Below, piece after piece: positions 1 through 11,792 of a stretch of DNA of 64,000 nt; positions within the stretch are counted from its first letter, which is position 1; each line of letters begins with the position of its first letter. The stretch comes from Euonymus europaeus. Taxonomy: Eukaryota; Streptophyta; Magnoliopsida; Celastrales; Celastraceae. The translations under genes and the position numbers were made by a program. The stretch covers positions 3,918,501 to 3,982,500 of the forward strand of contig OY756958.1 in NCBI GenBank assembly GCA_963580455.1, in the 5' to 3' direction. The notes below the pieces were generated by a model. It worked only from the letters and a program-made list of their open reading frames with translations, was not told the DNA's origin and did no database searches.

Positions 1-1986
1 AGTAAATTAATAATTAATAATTCAAAATAATAAATTTTCAACGTAATTGTTAGAAGTACTTCGTTTTAAAAATAATTATTTTTTAAGAAAATTAAATAAC
101 ATTAACGACAAAATATCCTATCATTAAATTGGCAGAAATTAGTGACGGAATATGAACATTTAGTGTAATTATAATGTGGTAATATGAACATTTAGTGTAA
201 TTATTTTGGATTGACATTTCACTTTTGTAGAAACATGGACATTTATGGTGTAGCGATTTGTCATTGACAATCGAAGCATATGAGAGGATAAAATAATGTA
301 ATTAAAATAATAAATAATATAATTTCAACACGAATAATGTAATTGAAAAATAAAGAGAAAACATTTTAAATGATCATTTAAATATAGGATTAAGGGTACA
401 TAACCCCTAAACTATGGCCTAACTGAAAAATCCTTTCAAACTATAAGAAAGTGTATATAGCCCCAGACGTTTGTTGATCTCAAGTGTACAAGAGATCCCT
501 TAATATCACAGGTATGCATCGTATATTCGCAACCCACATGTATGCAAACATTTAAGGGAAAAGTATTTACTGGTGAACATTACAAGACATTGTGTAATCT
601 AAGAGTGTGTGTCCAAACAAAGGAGCATACTCATGATGACCACATGCACATAAGTTTTTAAAGTGAAGACAGAATAAGTTAGGTCAAAATTCGAGTTTGA
701 CCATAAATGTGTTGTTTTAAGTGGAAAATTGAACTCATGTCCTTCTGAGTTCATACGATTTGACTCAGAGAGATTTATTACTAGACTGTCACTCAAGTTA
801 TTCAAAATTGAGTATCCAATACAACATCAACCTTTTGGAGAGATAATGGAGAATTATGTGTTGTATTGTTGTGGTTGCCATTATCTTCTAATGTAAAACT
901 AATGCACTCCTTTTATGGACACCATATTTTTGCCTTTGTTACCGGAGATGGAAAATGACCAAATGGAGACATGTTGAAGACCTACAGGATGACATAAGAT
1001 ATACCCAAGGGCATAGGTAAATATAGGCTAAGGTGGGCTATAATCCGGGTTAATTTTTTGAAAAATATATTAGTAACTACATAAGTTCAGTCCACTTATT
1101 TCAGTGCAAACTTAAAATTATCTAATGTCAATTTAATAAAAAAAAGATTATTTAAGATTTTGACCCAATTTTTACAGACAATCGAAGCTTTTAGATTAGA
1201 ATAAAACATTTATGAGTCAGACACTAGGCCCTATTTCTTCCCCTTTCAATCTAGATTTTTTAAGCTCTCAAACGTTGATTATAAATAAAAAATGCACCAT
1301 ATTTAATCATTTAATTTTGAGGTAACTCACTAATGATTTTTTATGCAACTACTATTTGAGTCACAAGTTATATGGAAGGTTGGTTGTTGATCATATGGAA
1401 TTCCAAGATGTAACTAACTGAGCCATTATTATTACAATTGCTAAGGCGGTCAAAAAAATAGTCAAAATTGAAATGGATCAAAATCGAATGGTATAATCTA
1501 TTTTTTCAAAAAAAAACACTAATATTAATTAAAAATTGAAAAATCGATATAACCGACCAATAATCAACAAAAAAAATGACTAAAATATATAAAAAAAAAC
1601 CCGATCAAAACCAATAGTCAACACCCCTAACAATCAGTATTCACTACTCGCTTTAATTGGGTTAGGTTCTGTTGTCGACCTTCTCATCTATTTTATGGGC
1701 CATGAAGTTGAGCTTAAAATTATAAAGCCAGCCTAAAACCGAAGGATATCCATATATTTATTTAGGAACGTAAAGTTTTTTTTTTTTTTTTTTTGAAGGA
1801 GAGAGAACTGATACGTATGTCGTATCATTGGAGCGTTGGTTAAGGGGAAATCCTACCGCGTGGCATGGATGGACGAGATTTTGCTTTTTCTCTGCTACCG
1901 GTCTTACCTGCAATTCAATTGCTCAAATCGTCATCCGCTGTATTGAGTAGCTTCTGCATTCTTCAGAGTGTGAAGACGACGGAGAG
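1..1986. other. AT-rich intergenic DNA and 5' flank of the SERINC-type gene
   Basis: No open frame here resembles a known protein. The DNA is strongly AT-rich and contains a run of about 18 T at roughly 1778-1795. The segment 1440-1632 has the look of an old dispersed repeat, ending in a CAACACCCCTAAC-type sequence common at plant MITE ends, but no clear terminal repeats were found. The last 100 to 200 bases before the start codon at 1987 are less AT-rich and probably hold the promoter and 5' leader. No TATA box could be placed with confidence. Confidence 0.5.
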
Positions 1987-4900
1987 ATGTCTTGCTGTGT
2001 TTCTTGCTGCGCATCTTTGACATGCGGTCTCTGCTCCTCGGTGGCGTCTGGGATCTCCAAAAAATCGGCGAGGCTCGGATACTGCGGCCTTTTCGGTTTC
2101 TCTCTCATCGTTTCCTGGATTCTCAGAGAAGTCGGTGCTCCTCTCTTGGAAAAATGCTCTTGTGAGTTTCCTTACTTTCCTCGTCCCTTTCTGATTCCTT
2201 GATTTCTGCGATTAATTCTAAATTTAGCTACAGATACTTGCCTGAATGGAATAAGAATTCTTTAAGATGGGAGTTGAAATTTCAATAACTATGTAAATTC
2301 ATTTTTTTGTTTGTGAATTATGAATTTTGGGTTTGATCGGATTGGGGAACGCCTACGCACGTGAGACTCAATTGGTTGTGTTTCTTTGTTCTGATTGTTA
2401 TGATTCATTTGCTCCTGCTGTTTTGATAATCGATGTCACTCTCTCCAGTGTGGCCTATCTGTGTTGATTGAAAATTCTGAATTGGGTGTTTTTGTTTTTC
2501 AAATCTGTAACATGATGCTAATTTTAATGTTTTGCATGCTGCGTTTATAAAGTGCAGTCTTAATTTTTAGACGTACATTGTAGTTTGAGTTCCAGTTGGG
2601 AAATTCGAGAGGGTCCTGCCTCTTGATGATACTTTACCTTTCTTGTTATTACTATTTGATTGTGAGTAGATCATACCATGAAACCAACATACTCAGCGAT
2701 GGCTGTGATCTGAGATAACTGGTTCTGGACAGTATTGGATCTTGTGTAGAATTCTTCAGAGTGGTGAACCTTTTGTTGGTAGTTTATAACTTTACTAGGA
2801 AGAAATTAAAGTAGACCTTTTTGTCCCTTGGTGACAAAACACTAAAGAAAGGTAAGAAACTCCCGTGCACGAGGCTCCTGCAGTGGGCGGGATTGAGAAC
2901 ATGCATGATGTATGTGGACCTTACCCCATATAATATGTAGATGTGCAGCTTCTAGGAGATGAGGTTGCATCCCTGCAACTCTTACCACTGGGCACATGCT
3001 CGCCTGGCTTGGTGTTAAGACATTGTGGGCCACAAATACACCAATTAACAATGGTTTCACTGTGCTATTAAGTCCTGTGATTGGTGTTGCTTGGTGAAAA
3101 TTGTCTTTCGTCTCGTTTTATTTACAGGGATAAATACTTCTGATTCTTACACAAAGGAATGGTATCAACAACAGGCAGTTCTACGTGTGAGCTTGGGGAA
3201 TTTCTTTTTTTTTGCAATACTTGCGCTTATTATGATTGGGATAAAAGACCAGAATGATAGACGTGACATTTGGCACCATGGTGCATGGACTGCAAAGATG
3301 GTGATCTGGACTTTACTAGTTATCCTCATGTTTTTCGTTCCTAATGTTGTCATCTCGATATACGGTCAGTTTTGCTTCAATTCTCAGAATTGGTTTGTTT
3401 TTAACAATAATTGTGTCTTGGTGCTTTCTTTGAAATGGATTAGCATAAGGATCCATGTACCTTGTGTGGACTAACCGTGCGCTTTATATGGACATTGGCA
3501 TGCTGGAGGTTTTTCTAGATGCTTCAAGCACAACTTTAGCAATCTCATCATGTGTCTGGGAAAATGAAAAAAGAAACTGCCAAATTAGTCTCCTGTTGCC
3601 TTTGTAATACTTGAATTTAACACAAGCTTGTGAATAGAAAGATGGACTCATTTAGTCTGTGGCTCCCATGCCTTGAGAATGCAACCCTTATGTGATGCAT
3701 AAAAAGGGAGGAGTCTATTGCTATTTGAATTTCTTGACCCTACCTTTTTATTCATAATTTCTGAGGCAAAGGGTACATTGACATCCCTTAATGATACACA
3801 AACATTTGTGAGCTTTTGGCCTTTTCCTAAAATTGATTTTCCAAGATCCATATTGACCTTGCAAACTCGCTCTGGTTGTAGGAACTTTATCGAAATTTGG
3901 AGCTGGCTTGTTTTTATTGGTTCAAGTGATTATATTACTTGACTTTGTGCACACATGGAATGATGCATGGGTTGCAAAAGATGAGCGGAAATGGTTTGCT
4001 CACGTTCTTGTATTTTACCAATTTTCTTCATTACTATTCCCATTCTTAGTATTTTAACCTTGTAAATTTGCATATTCAGGTATATTGCTTTACTTGCTGT
4101 GTCAGTTGGATGCTACCTTGCAGCATATACTATTTCAGGACTTCTCTTTATATGGTTCAACCCAACTGGCCATGACTGCGGTCTCAACGTCTTCTTCCTT
4201 GTCATGACCATGATTCTTGGATTTGCCTTTGCAGTGATAGCATTGCATCCTGCGGTGAGTAAGATCATGTATCCTTTAATTTCCCATAAATGATTAAATT
4301 TTCAAGTAGGGATGTGATTAGATGTGTGTATTCATATTTGATTTGTGTAATCCGAGTGAACCATTGTTTATGTTTGAACAATACTCATTAGATTGAGTTA
4401 AGTTTCCAAGAGTATCTAATTTTGACGAATTTATAGAATAGTGATGTGCAAAAGGATACACATCAGAAGGAGAATTGTAGTTCGAATCCTGTTATTTAAG
4501 ATGTTTTGATTGTTTCATTCCTCGGTTTACACATTTTTTTCAGCATCAACCTCCTAACCTCTTGAAGCTTGTTAAAGTGCTATGGGTCCAAAATTATCTA
4601 TGATAGGAACCTTAAAGTCATACTCGTAACAGCCTAGCAATTGTGATATTTCAACTTTTTTTTGACGTTTTGCTCCTGGTTCCACAAAAATATGTAGAAG
4701 CTTTAAAAGTAGATGTCCCATCTCCTTGTCAAGATTCAGAATAGAAATTGTTGGAATTTGTTACTTTCAAATTAATTTGTAATGACCTTAAATTTGACAG
4801 ATTAATGGCAGCCTCTTGCCTGCCTCAGTGATATCACTTTACTGTGCTTATGTGTGCTACACCGGTCTCTCCAATGAACCCCGTGATTATGTGTGTAATG

Positions 4901-6882
4901 GTCTCCACAACAAATCCAAAGTAGTCTCCACTGGTACTCTGGTTCTTGGGATGCTCACAACAGTTCTCTCAGTCCTATACTCTGCACTTCGCGCTGGTTC
5001 TTCAACAACGTTTTTGTCACCGCCATCTTCACCTAAGTCAGGTATTTGTTTTGGAGATTTTGGTATTTTATTATTATACTATTACTTTTTTGGGAGAGGG
5101 CTGGGGACGTGGTGTGCGGGGGGGGTCGACCTTGGGACTTGTACCTTTTTCCTCCTCTTCTGTGCTTTGTATCAGTTATGTGACTTTGCCGCCTGATCCA
5201 TGGTGGTTCACTGTGTTGCTTAGTTGGTACGCATGGCACAACAGAAACTCACAATTTCTGAGTGTCATCCTACAGCTATAGCGGCATTAGTTAAGAATCT
5301 TCGTGACTAGCTTTTATTTGTTAACTTCTAGATTCACTTTCCGGGATTCTCCGATGGTCCTAGGGATGTGTTGGTGACTTGTTAATGGTGAAACTATGTT
5401 AGGACTCCATTTTAGAAGCTGTTTGATGAAGTTGCATGTCAGCTCCCACCTGCTCTGCTTATTGTTAACGACGTAAATGCATAAATTGACATGCGGTTAG
5501 CTACTTTTATCCTTCTGTAAATTCTTTAGAACTGAACAAACCAATGTTTTTAAATTCGGACTGGCCAACGAGCCGGTGTGATCACCGGTTCCCTGTCGGA
5601 TCGCCGGCTTGAAACTTCGTCTTCTTCACTGTCACTCTCTTCTTCCATTTCGTCTCTCTCTTCTTCATTTCTCCTCCCTGCTCTCCTTCACCATCACCAA
5701 GACCTTCTTCCTTGATTCCTTCATCAGATCCCCAAACCCATCATTTTTTCTCATAAATACCAAAAATAAACTCTCTCTACAACCCACAAATTCCAGATCT
5801 GAACAATACCCACAAGATCCAGATCTGGCTCTCTTTCTCTCTCCTTGAATTTGGGCTGAATCGGAACCTAAAAATGGAGCACAAGGAGGTGGAGCCGTGG
5901 ATCTCGTCGTTCTCTGCGAGGCTGGGTCGCTGGGTGGCAGCCACCGGATGTAGGATGGATGCAGGTCTACTTTTCAACTCAAGAAGAAGCTCCTTTGACA
6001 TCCTCAAGTGACTAATAAATTTTAAAAAGAAGAAAAAGAAACTAAGTCTGAGGAAAGTGTAATAAAAGAAAATCTTTGAGACAGAGAACTTTTTGTTGCA
6101 TGTGCGAAGGAGATGAAAGTGCAATAATGAGGAAACTTTGGCTTTTGATATTTGTATTTGCCAAGAAGCTGGGACTGGCTTTTATACCATCACCCAGACC
6201 GGACAAGTGGCCGGGGTGCCGGTTCGACCGGTCGGTCCGGTCCGGGTTTAAAAACATTGGAACAAACTAAAATGCCATATTTTTTTGAAGTGTGCATGAC
6301 TTTTTATGAATTGATAATCAAACCACGGGTAGCAGATGTTTGTTGAAAATCATTAGAGTCAGCAAGTGATGATCATTATCTTATAGTCAGCGACTTTTGA
6401 ATCTTGAAAACCCCCCAAAGATTTCTTTAGATCATTCTACAAGGATAGCCACCTTATTTGGCAGGACTGATCTTGAATTCTATTGAGACGGTAAATTAAC
6501 TGTTGCTAAGTGACTGTTACCTAGTTATTTTGTTTGAGGGTCCGGTTAACTGTTACCTAGTTTATCCTGCCAAATTTATGTTTCAGGTGGAAACAGACCG
6601 CTTCTTGAAGCAGAATTGGAAGAAGGGAAAGGAAATAAAAAGGAAAGTGAAGCACAGCCAGTTAGTTATTCCTACTCATTTTTCCACCTAATTTTCGCCC
6701 TGGCTAGTATGTACTCGAGCATGCTTCTTTCGGGTTGGACCAGCTCATCGGACAGCACCGACCTAATAGATGTTGGTTGGACATCGGTTTGGGTTCGGAT
6801 ATGCACGGAGTGGGTCACTGCTGGACTCTACATCTGGACCCTCGTTGGACCTCATATTCTCCCCGAGCGTGAATTCTATTAG
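1987..6882 (+). CDS. SERINC-type (TMS1d) multi-pass membrane protein, 411 aa, six exons
   Basis: Plant member of the serine incorporator family. SERINC proteins are polytopic membrane proteins linked to serine incorporation into membrane lipids; the biochemical role in plants is not settled. Exons: 1987-2161, 3128-3364, 3882-3993, 4080-4254, 4801-5041 and 6587-6882. All junctions follow GT-AG and the phases join into one 412-codon frame. The N-terminus is Cys-rich (MSCCVSCCASLTCGLCSS), as usual for the family. Exon 2 opens with the conserved WINTSDSYTKEWYQQQAVLR segment. Exons 2 to 5 encode repeated hydrophobic helices, including FNPTGHDCGLN. Exon 6 has the C-terminal block PVSYSYSFFHLIFALASMY and ends LPEREFY. 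Length matches plant relatives of about 410 residues. The last intron (1545 bp) is enlarged by a hAT-type insertion and intron 1 holds a SINE-like repeat. The start is the first ATG of the Cys-rich motif. No truncation was seen. Confidence 0.93.
2850..3020 (+). repeat. SINE-like dispersed repeat in SERINC intron 1
   Basis: The stretch has a GTGCACGAGGCTCCTGCAGT core, a GGACCTTACCCC block and a terminal CTGCAACTC block. The same ordered blocks recur near 49990-50165 inside the MAP kinase gene. The wording recalls plant Au-type SINEs, but that identification is from memory. No poly-T tail or target duplication was confirmed. It may instead be a fragment of another dispersed family. Confidence 0.4.
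5542..6259. mobile_element. Non-autonomous hAT-type element carrying a gene-like fragment
   Basis: The 718-bp insert begins CAATGTTTTTAAA and ends TTTAAAAACATTG, an inverted pair. Inverted similarity continues inward through CCGG-rich sequence (left ATTCGGACTGGCC, right inverted CCCGGACCGGACC). It is bounded by an identical 8-bp direct repeat, GAACAAAC, at 5534-5541 and 6260-6267. An 8-bp duplication with CA...TG termini fits the hAT superfamily. No transposase is encoded. The interior (about 5610-5970) looks like the 5' end of a gene: a CT-rich leader, then an ATG at 5874 opening a short frame MEHKEVEPWISSFSARLG. This suggests captured host sequence, though the donor is unidentified. Confidence 0.8.
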
Positions 6883-8578
6883 GCTACTCCCGTTCATTAA
6901 GCTACTTTCAATATCAGAAACTGTATCCAATGTTTAGTATGTATGTAGCTGATGTGATTGTTAAATTGGTATCCTTGTAAGTTTCTATTGGTATGCCATT
7001 ACTTTCGTATGTGGATTTATTTGTTTGTATATTTTGTTTGAGTTGATCAAGTCATTAAAAGTTCTAGAGTTCTCGTCACTGATTTGGTCATAATTGGAAC
7101 ATGGAACTGTAGTTTATCATTTTTTTGTTATTTTATTTAACTTGATCTCAGTGTTCACTGGAGTTTGGGGCGGATCTAGCTTACTTAGTATATGGGGTCG
7201 AAATTTATAGAGGGAGGACAAAAAGTTCATCGGAGTTTTGTTCTCGATTTTTTTTTAAAATGACTATTAATTAAAAAATATCGGTATGAGAGACATTAAT
7301 GTCATCTAAGAAAATAGTGTGCAAATTAGCCTTCACATAAAGAAATAAAAATTGAAGGAGTTCTAATTGAAGCACTTTGGATAATGTTTATGAATCATGT
7401 TGTGTTTTAAAGTGATTGTAACTATAGTAATTCTCGTATCATTTTGTGTTAATAATTTGATCATGTTTGTCATAAAAATCATGTGCCTTTGTACTTAATA
7501 CTTATTTGTGGGAATGTCAAAAAAAAACCGTATCTTCATAATGCATCCCAAATGATACGAGTATGTCCCGTTAATTAACGGGTCAAAATCATATGAGTAT
7601 GCTCCATTAATTAACAGGTCAGATAACATGTATGAGTATTTTCATGTGGAAAACAACGAGACGGTTATGAGAATGAGTTTGTCAAAATTCAACATGCCTC
7701 ATACCCGCATATATATGTATATTGTTTATAAAATATATGTTGTTACTTTTATTATTATTTATAAAATTAATCAGAACAAATCAATAAAAAAAATTCCGTA
7801 AAAATATATCATTTGAGTAAATTTAATCTTTAAGTAAACGTATTTATTTAATGAATATACATAGTTATTAAACTTATGCATTGATCATGAATAATTTCGT
7901 ATATAATTTATTATTCTCTCACAAATAATTAAGAAAATATCTATAATTTTGTATGATTTAGATTTTAAAATTCCTTATAATTTAACAATTGCAAGTTGAC
8001 GGTGCAGGTAAATGAGGATTCCCCGCCCTGACAGGTACGACCGTATGGGAATGGTGTAAAAATTAAAATACCCAGCGAATATTTTTATTGAGATGAGTAA
8101 GAAATTTTTTAATGAATACAGGTAAGGGCGAAGGGGTTCTCGCCCTAAACTCACCCTGTTGACATCTCTACTTATTTCAGGCAATTTATTACTTTGGATC
8201 CCAAGAAATAATTTTTTATATCCAATTAAATATTAAGAAATATAAAAATTAGGTAAGATTAAAATAAAAAAAATCATTAAAATTAAAATTAAAATTTATC
8301 ATATATATATATTAAAAAATAACCCCACCCCAACCAACCACATAGGCTTGGGTTCACCCATGACTGGAACTGATGTAAAGCATCCGTCTTACTCCAATAC
8401 TAATCATAAACATTAAATGATTAAAGAATAACCTAAAAGCTAAAAGTACTTATTTAAATCATTAGCGTTCATAATTTTGCATATAATCGAAGAAAATAAA
8501 AACTTTTGTTTGTAAGTAACAATTATTTTACTTTTCATAAAAAAAAGTAAAAGTGGGTCCCTTTGATTTCAGCTCGTC
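6883..8578. other. Intergenic region between SERINC gene and Mutator-like element
   Basis: AT-rich DNA with no supported coding region. Around 7555-7625 two near-copies of an ATATGAGTATG / TTAATTAACGGGTCA phrase lie in direct order. A GC-richer patch at 7985-8175 has CCCCGCCCTGACAGG near one end and CACCCTGTTGACATC near the other, the style of old plant MITEs. The right end (about 8400-8578) is the original upstream flank of the membrane-protein gene now starting at 16719, because the Mutator-like element inserted between them. Its promoter, or most of it, should lie here. Confidence 0.5.
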
Positions 8579-8587
8579 GCTCTCTAA
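8579..8587. repeat. 9-bp target-site duplication, left copy (GCTCTCTAA)
   Basis: GCTCTCTAA occurs immediately before the left terminal inverted repeat and again immediately after the right one at 16655-16663. A perfect 9-bp duplication is the hallmark of Mutator superfamily insertion. Removing the element and one copy restores a continuous 5' flank to the downstream gene. Confidence 0.93.
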
Positions 8588-8608
8588 GGGAATTTTGGAG
8601 AAATGACC
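8588..8608 (+). repeat. Left terminal inverted repeat of the MULE
   Basis: The outer 21 bp match the inverted right end exactly. The phrase TTTGGA(G/A)AAATGACC recurs at about 8624-8640 and ATGACC again near 8660, so the end contains spaced internal repeats that could be transposase contacts. That role is inference. Confidence 0.92.
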
Positions 8609-8840
8609 TCTTACACACAAATTTTTGGAAAAATGACCTTGTCTCAAAAAAACCGCATTTATGACCTCTTTTACCTTTTTATTGACTAGAATACCCTTAT
8701 GTGGCAGAATAAAATTTATTACTCTGGGTTTATTTATTACTTTGAGTTTTGAGCTCTGCGATTCATTTTTCGTTTTCGATCCATACATAGATCAAAACAG
8801 CCGCCCTGCATTTATTTTTGTGCAGAGTTTGTCTTCCAAG

Positions 8841-9348
8841 TAAGTTCATTTGCTAGCTGGAATGTGTTGTATATCTACTTATTATTACGCATCTGTGCAA
8901 TCGTTTGTGGCTAGCTGAATGTGTTGTATATCTGCTTATTACACGCATGAGCTGTTTCCTGTGAAATCGTATGTGGATGCTTGACATATTCTGGGCGAGA
9001 ATGATTCGTAAATAGTATCCGTCATGAAGTAGATTGTATCCATGTTATAAGTTTGGTCGTGCCATTTTTAAAGTCGGTAGAACTTTAATTTTTGTGGTCG
9101 TGCCAATGTATAATGAGGTCGTACCAGTGATTATGTGGTCGTGCCAGTGGATTATGTGGTCGTTCCAGTGGATTATGTGGTCGTGCCATTGATTATTTGG
9201 TCGTGTCAATGTATTATGTGGTCGTGCCATTGATTATTTGGTCGTGCCAATGTATTATGTGGTCGTGCCAACAATGTTTGTGGTCGTGCTTTTTTGTTTC
9301 TCCATTGAATTTATTAATTTTATTATGATATCTTATTATATGTGCAGG
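8841..9348 (+). other. Probable 5'-leader intron of the MURA transposase gene
   Basis: A donor-like GTAAGT follows CTTCCAA near 8841, and a TGTGCAG acceptor lies just before the ATG at 9350. The predicted intron of about 508 bp contains the left TGGTCGTGCC array. Structure is inferred from splice signals only. Confidence 0.5.
9055..9292 (+). repeat. Left array of TGGTCGTGCC units, period about 20.6 bp
   Basis: Eleven units with GGTCGT starting at 9055, 9096, 9117, 9137, 9158, 9179, 9199, 9220, 9240, 9261 and 9282. Steps alternate 20 and 21 bp (one double step of 41), with spacers of the type AATGTATTATG or TTGATTATT. The core is highly constant while the spacers drift. It lies about 470-700 bp inside the left end of the element, within the predicted transposase leader intron and on its sense strand. 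Confidence 0.95.
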
Positions 9349-9349
9349 A

Positions 9350-9508
9350 ATGGCTTCTGAGATCGATTTTGTTTTGTTATATGGTGGAGAGTGGGAAAAT
9401 TGTAGGGGCATGCACACTTTTAAAGGCGGCAGAAGTCAGGGTGTAATCGTGTCTAATGCAATAACACATGCAGAATTTGTAGAACTCATATACCATGCAG
9501 TTGATTGA
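9350..9508 (+). pseudogene. Frameshifted N-terminal piece of the MURA transposase
   Basis: An ATG directly after a good splice acceptor opens 52 codons (MASEIDFVLLYGGEWENC...EFVELIYHAVD), then TGA. The pattern of a YGGEW motif followed by ...EFVELIY resembles the N-terminal PB1-like region of plant MURA proteins. The large transposase frame overlaps its end in a different frame and continues as DFNSFDLVMKFVYNTHF. A single-base indel near 9505-9512 would explain the split. The alternative is that the ATG at 9495 is the genuine start and this is a leader ORF. Confidence 0.6.
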
Positions 9509-11792
9509 AGTCGATTTTAATTCCTTCGATTTGGTGATGAAGTTTGTCTATAATACACATTTCAAAATGGAACCGATGGAGCTTCAGAATGACCGTGACA
9601 TGCAATTTTTCCTAAGGCAAAATGATCATCCAGTTAAACCTGGTACTCCACTGTGCGTAACAACGAAGCAGAGAGCGACTTGTCAGTTTGTCTCACAAGA
9701 TGTTAGCTATGGTCCAATGATGCATAAAACATTTGTTGCACCAAATGTTGGTTCTGTTTCTCCTGAGTTACCACAATTTGCAAGTAAATTTGTACCACAT
9801 GACGATGGTGATGACGAGCGGGTTAATAACTACAGCGATTTTCGCTTCTCTGATTTTGACTTTCCCAATACTGGTAACGATGATATTGATGGGGTTAATG
9901 ATGAGGATGATAGTCAAGGTCTTCATGGTGAAGAGTGGGAAAATCCATTTGATGACGGGGAACCACAGTCACATAATCAATCCACCTTTGCAGCAGAAGA
10001 TGGAAGGAATCATTGCTCAAATTCTATTGGGCCTTCAGGTGTTGTTGCGAGCAACAGTATTAGTAGCTCATCCGGTGGTCATGTTGCAGTAGGTCAGATT
10101 TATATGGACAAGAAAGAATTACAGAAAAATATAGCTGTGTATGCTATGAAAGAGAACAGAATGTTTCATGTATTGAAATCAACGAAAACTCTATATGCGG
10201 TCAAATGTGTTGACATGGGATGTGATTGGCGCTTGCGAGCAATAAAATTGAAAGATTCAGAGTTGTTTAAGATAACAAGGTTTAATGGCAAGCATGACTG
10301 TTCTCTGGACCTTATCAATCGAAGTCATAGACAAGCATCTAGAAAGGTCATTGGAGAATGCATTAAGTCTAAATTTGAAGGGGTTGGTCGTACGTATCGG
10401 CCGAAAGATATAGTCGACGACGTGCGGACAGATTTTGGTGTGAATATAAGCTACGACAAAGCTTGGAGGGCTAGGGAGTTTGCTTTGGAAGTGGTTAGAG
10501 GATCACCAGAATTATCATTCTCGTATTTGCCGCATTACTGTGCAGTGTTAGAGAAAAATAACCCTGGTACAGTAACTCATATAGAGTTCGATAATGATTT
10601 CAAGTTTAAATATTTTTTCCTTGCTCTTGGGCCAGTATTGAGAGGGTTTCGTAGTTCAATGAGACGTGTCATTGCTGTTGATGGTACTCACCTCAAGGGA
10701 AAATACATGGGTACACTCTTTGTGGCTGCTGCTTTAGACGGTAACAACAAAATTTATCCAGTTGCTTTTGGAATGGGAGATTCAGAAAATAATGCATCTT
10801 GGGAATGGTTCATGGGAAAACTTAGATCAGCTATTGATCTTGAAGATTTCTCAGAGTTGGCAATAATATCAGATAGACATAACAGTATTGAGAGAGCAGT
10901 CGCTTTGGTTTTTCCAGAGTCATACCATGGGCACTGTATACACCACATCAAGCAAAACATGAAAGCAAAAAATATTGATGATAGTGTCTTCCCTATTTTT
11001 TTTAAGGCAGCGAAGGTATATCGTGTTTCACAATTTGAGCATCTAATGACACAGTTGCGTGGGTTTCAAGATGGCAGGGCACATCGTTATTTAGTTGATG
11101 CTGGATTTGAAAAGTGGTCTCGTGCACATTTCCCAGGTAGGAGATACAGTATACTAACCACTAATATTGCTGAGAGTTTGAATGCTGTATTGAGGGAAGC
11201 ACGGTGTCTTCCAATTACAACATTGGTTGACCATCTAAGATCTTTACTTCAAAGATGGTTCCATGAGCGTCGCACTAAAGCAGCTTCCATTACAACCCAA
11301 CTTTGTAAGAAAATTGATAAGAAGTTGAGAAAGCGGATTGACAAGGCGCAACGTATGTCTGTTGAACCAATTAGTCATATTCAGTTTTATGTGAGGGATG
11401 GACTTGGTGGTGGGGAGGTGAATCTGCACAACAGAACATGCACCTGCAGGAAATTTGAGATGCAACAATTGCCTTGTGTTCATGCGTTGGCGGCGTGTAG
11501 AACACGCAACATTGATCCACAATCCATGTGTTCACGCTACTATACTAATGAGGCAATTATGTTAGCTTATGCTGAACCGATTAACACAGTACCAATTGAA
11601 GACCATCGGCATGCAAGCGAAGATCAAAGGTTATTGCCACCTGATACGAGAAGACCTGGAGGGAGGCCAAAACAAAGAAGAATACCATCCGCTGGTGAAT
11701 CTGTAGCAATTAGAAAGTGTGGAAGATGTAAAAAAATTGGTCATAACCGACAGACTTGTAAGGAGCCAGTAGCCTTGACTGGTAGGGTATAA
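9495..11792 (+). CDS. mudrA-like: MURA-type Mutator transposase, 765 codons, uninterrupted
   Basis: Catalyses cut-and-paste movement of Mutator elements. The N-terminal 200 residues are acidic and low in similarity. The MuDR zinc-binding/DNA-binding region follows (about residues 200-290, with CVDMGCDWRLRAIK and FNGKHDCS). The DDE core has its first Asp in AVDGTHLKGKY (D396), the second in IISDRHNSI (D460) and Glu in TNIAESLNAV (E560). A SWIM zinc finger follows (C649, C651, C661, H663; CTCRKFEMQQLPCVHA), and a CCHC knuckle closes the protein (C742, C745, H750, C755; CGRCKKIGHNRQTC). All catalytic and metal-binding residues are present. The frame is intact, but about 50 N-terminal residues appear to lie in another frame just upstream, so full activity is uncertain. 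It lies inside the MULE, convergent with the ULP1-type gene. Confidence 0.95.
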   Translation: MQLIEVDFNSFDLVMKFVYNTHFKMEPMELQNDRDMQFFLRQNDHPVKPGTPLCVTTKQRATCQFVSQDVSYGPMMHKTFVAPNVGSVSPELPQFASKFVPHDDGDDERVNNYSDFRFSDFDFPNTGNDDIDGVNDEDDSQGLHGEEWENPFDDGEPQSHNQSTFAAEDGRNHCSNSIGPSGVVASNSISSSSGGHVAVGQIYMDKKELQKNIAVYAMKENRMFHVLKSTKTLYAVKCVDMGCDWRLRAIKLKDSELFKITRFNGKHDCSLDLINRSHRQASRKVIGECIKSKFEGVGRTYRPKDIVDDVRTDFGVNISYDKAWRAREFALEVVRGSPELSFSYLPHYCAVLEKNNPGTVTHIEFDNDFKFKYFFLALGPVLRGFRSSMRRVIAVDGTHLKGKYMGTLFVAAALDGNNKIYPVAFGMGDSENNASWEWFMGKLRSAIDLEDFSELAIISDRHNSIERAVALVFPESYHGHCIHHIKQNMKAKNIDDSVFPIFFKAAKVYRVSQFEHLMTQLRGFQDGRAHRYLVDAGFEKWSRAHFPGRRYSILTTNIAESLNAVLREARCLPITTLVDHLRSLLQRWFHERRTKAASITTQLCKKIDKKLRKRIDKAQRMSVEPISHIQFYVRDGLGGGEVNLHNRTCTCRKFEMQQLPCVHALAACRTRNIDPQSMCSRYYTNEAIMLAYAEPINTVPIEDHRHASEDQRLLPPDTRRPGGRPKQRRIPSAGESVAIRKCGRCKKIGHNRQTCKEPVALTGRV

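Noticed and set aside
4816..5281. Open frames reading past the donor of SERINC exon 5
   Set aside because: The extension is intron sequence. Joining at 5041 to 6587 restores the conserved SERINC C-terminus.
9045..9292. CRISPR-like regular repeats
   Set aside because: The repeated core is only about 10 bp with drifting 10-bp spacers, in a plant transposon and without cas genes. It is a short-period intronic array, not a CRISPR.
9733..10092. Second open frame within the transposase
   Set aside because: Alternative-frame shadow of the MURA N-terminal region, hydrophobic by chance.
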